In this document: positions 63,433-64,000 of the stretch, piece by piece
How the letters are laid out: each line of letters starts with the position of its first letter
How positions within the stretch are numbered: the stretch's first letter is position 1
Source: Desulfopila sp. IMCC35008
GTDB taxonomy: Bacteria; Desulfobacterota; Desulfobulbia; Desulfobulbales; Desulfocapsaceae
Reading direction: 5' to 3'
Length of the DNA stretch: 64,000 nt
NCBI RefSeq assembly: GCF_010646885.2
Contig: NZ_CP050700.1
Location: 2,320,501 to 2,384,500 of the forward strand
The notes under the pieces: model-generated
The model's input: only the letters and a program-made list of their open reading frames with translations
What the model was told of the DNA's origin: nothing
The model's database searches: none
Program-made: the position numbers and the translations under genes

Positions 63433-64000
63433 ATGAAACTGCCAACATCAAAGGAAATGAGGGCACTTGATCAATGCGCGATCGAAGATTTCAATATCCC
63501 AGGTATCGTGCTGATGGAAAATGCCGGCGTAGGCACCGTGAAAATGATGGAGCAGGAGCTCGGCCCGCCGGCAGAAACCTTTACTTGTGTTTTTATCGGT
63601 CCAGGCAATAACGGAGGAGACGGGCTGGTTATCGGGCGCCACCTTCTGCAAAGAGGCAGCCACCCCATCTTCTTTTTCCTGGTAAGTCCTGATAAAATGA
63701 AAGGGGATGCCGCCCTCAACCTGTCCATAGTCCAGAAACTCCGCCTTCCATTCCATCTTATCGACACTGACACCAGAGTTGAGACCGTATCCGTTCTATA
63801 CAAACAAATAGAATCAAGAGGTCTTCCATGCTATGCCATTGTCGATTCCATCTTTGGCACCGGACTTGACCGAACTGTATCAGGCAGGTTCAAAACAATT
63901 ATCGACCTCATAAATAATCGTGACTTCGCACACGGCGTACCGATTATCGCCGCTGACTGCCCTTCCGGCATGGACTCAAATACCGGCAAAATCCTGGGGG
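63433..64000 (+). CDS. NAD(P)H-hydrate epimerase (YjeF N-domain), cut by window end
   Basis: Begins at 63433 with a GAGGAG ribosome site 5 bases upstream and stays open to base 64000. The visible 189 residues are a YjeF N-terminal epimerase: IPGIVLMENAG, FIGPGNNGGDGLVIGRHL and the late IIAADCPSGMDSNTG. It repairs the hydrated NADH and NADPH epimers, likely with a fused dehydratase domain beyond the window, as in the two-domain bacterial Nnr. It follows the LptF-type gene by 146 bases without a clear terminator between them. Confidence 0.93.
   Translation, partial: MKLPTSKEMRALDQCAIEDFNIPGIVLMENAGVGTVKMMEQELGPPAETFTCVFIGPGNNGGDGLVIGRHLLQRGSHPIFFFLVSPDKMKGDAALNLSIVQKLRLPFHLIDTDTRVETVSVLYKQIESRGLPCYAIVDSIFGTGLDRTVSGRFKTIIDLINNRDFAHGVPIIAADCPSGMDSNTGKILG

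Overview
The window reads as one contiguous stretch of a Gram-negative, anaerobic bacterial chromosome with mid-40s GC (judged by eye). Lipid A and LPS genes (lpxB, lpxK, lpxC, an LptF-type permease), cobalt-early (anaerobic) cobalamin genes, a two-subunit GlcD/GlcF-type lactate or glycolate dehydrogenase and several fused proteins fit Desulfobacterota, most likely a Desulfobulbales-like sulfate reducer or relative. That placement is inference from gene content and protein style. I see no transposase, integrase, CRISPR array, rRNA or prophage, and this is mostly housekeeping sequence.

Layout. 1-7.8 kb: end of coaX, ldcA, an exported SH3 protein, a helicase-exonuclease fusion on the minus strand, a three-domain TyrA-type enzyme and a zinc-ribbon protein. 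7.8-15 kb: tRNA-His with promoter and terminator, a hydrolase, dCMP deaminase, then a minus-strand run of trmN6, a comM-like gene, two uncharacterised genes and thiL. 15-20.5 kb: queD, a UDP-sugar dehydrogenase, an RluA-type pseudouridine synthase with a 31-bp palindrome inside its 5' coding region, then smr, lpxB and a sugar oxidoreductase. 20.5-25.4 kb: a complete branched-chain amino acid ABC transporter (liv) with a hairpin between the binding protein and permease genes. 25.6-30.6 kb: lpxK, lpxC behind a sigma-54-like site, and the GlcF/GlcD pair. 30.6-32 kb: about 1 kb of AT-rich sequence without a convincing gene, then a lone cell-wall hydrolase. 32-36.8 kb: a KdnA-like aminotransferase, panC, a membrane-anchored TPR protein, xseA, ndk.

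37-46.9 kb is a nine-gene minus-strand cobalamin cluster (cbiG, cbiH, cobC, cobU, cobT, cobS, a cobD-cobQ fusion, cbiB, cbiA) covering corrin ring contraction and hydrolysis steps plus amidation, side-chain and nucleotide-loop assembly; the other ring methyltransferases are not here. 47-52.5 kb: a Sel1-repeat protein, an orphan YcaO-TPR fusion, tsaE, a cold-shock gene with a structured leader and an orphan YejA-like binding protein. 52.7-58.7 kb: leuC-leuD, a zinc-finger-less DnaJ with a small overlapping ORF upstream, ssb, an SPL-family radical SAM gene and a glycosyltransferase. 58.8-64 kb: RNase G, an M23 peptidase, an LptF-type permease carrying a cysteine-rich tail, and the start of an NAD(P)HX epimerase gene cut by the window end.

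The themes are envelope building (lpxB/K/C, LptF, KdnA-like enzyme, LdcA, M23) and cofactor synthesis (CoA, thiamine, queuosine, B12). The best candidates for unexplained biology are the YcaO-TPR protein, the LptF zinc-like tail, the palindrome in the pseudouridine synthase gene, the degenerate dehydratase domain in the TyrA fusion, and the sigma-54-like site before lpxC. I found no convincing wholly new multi-gene system.
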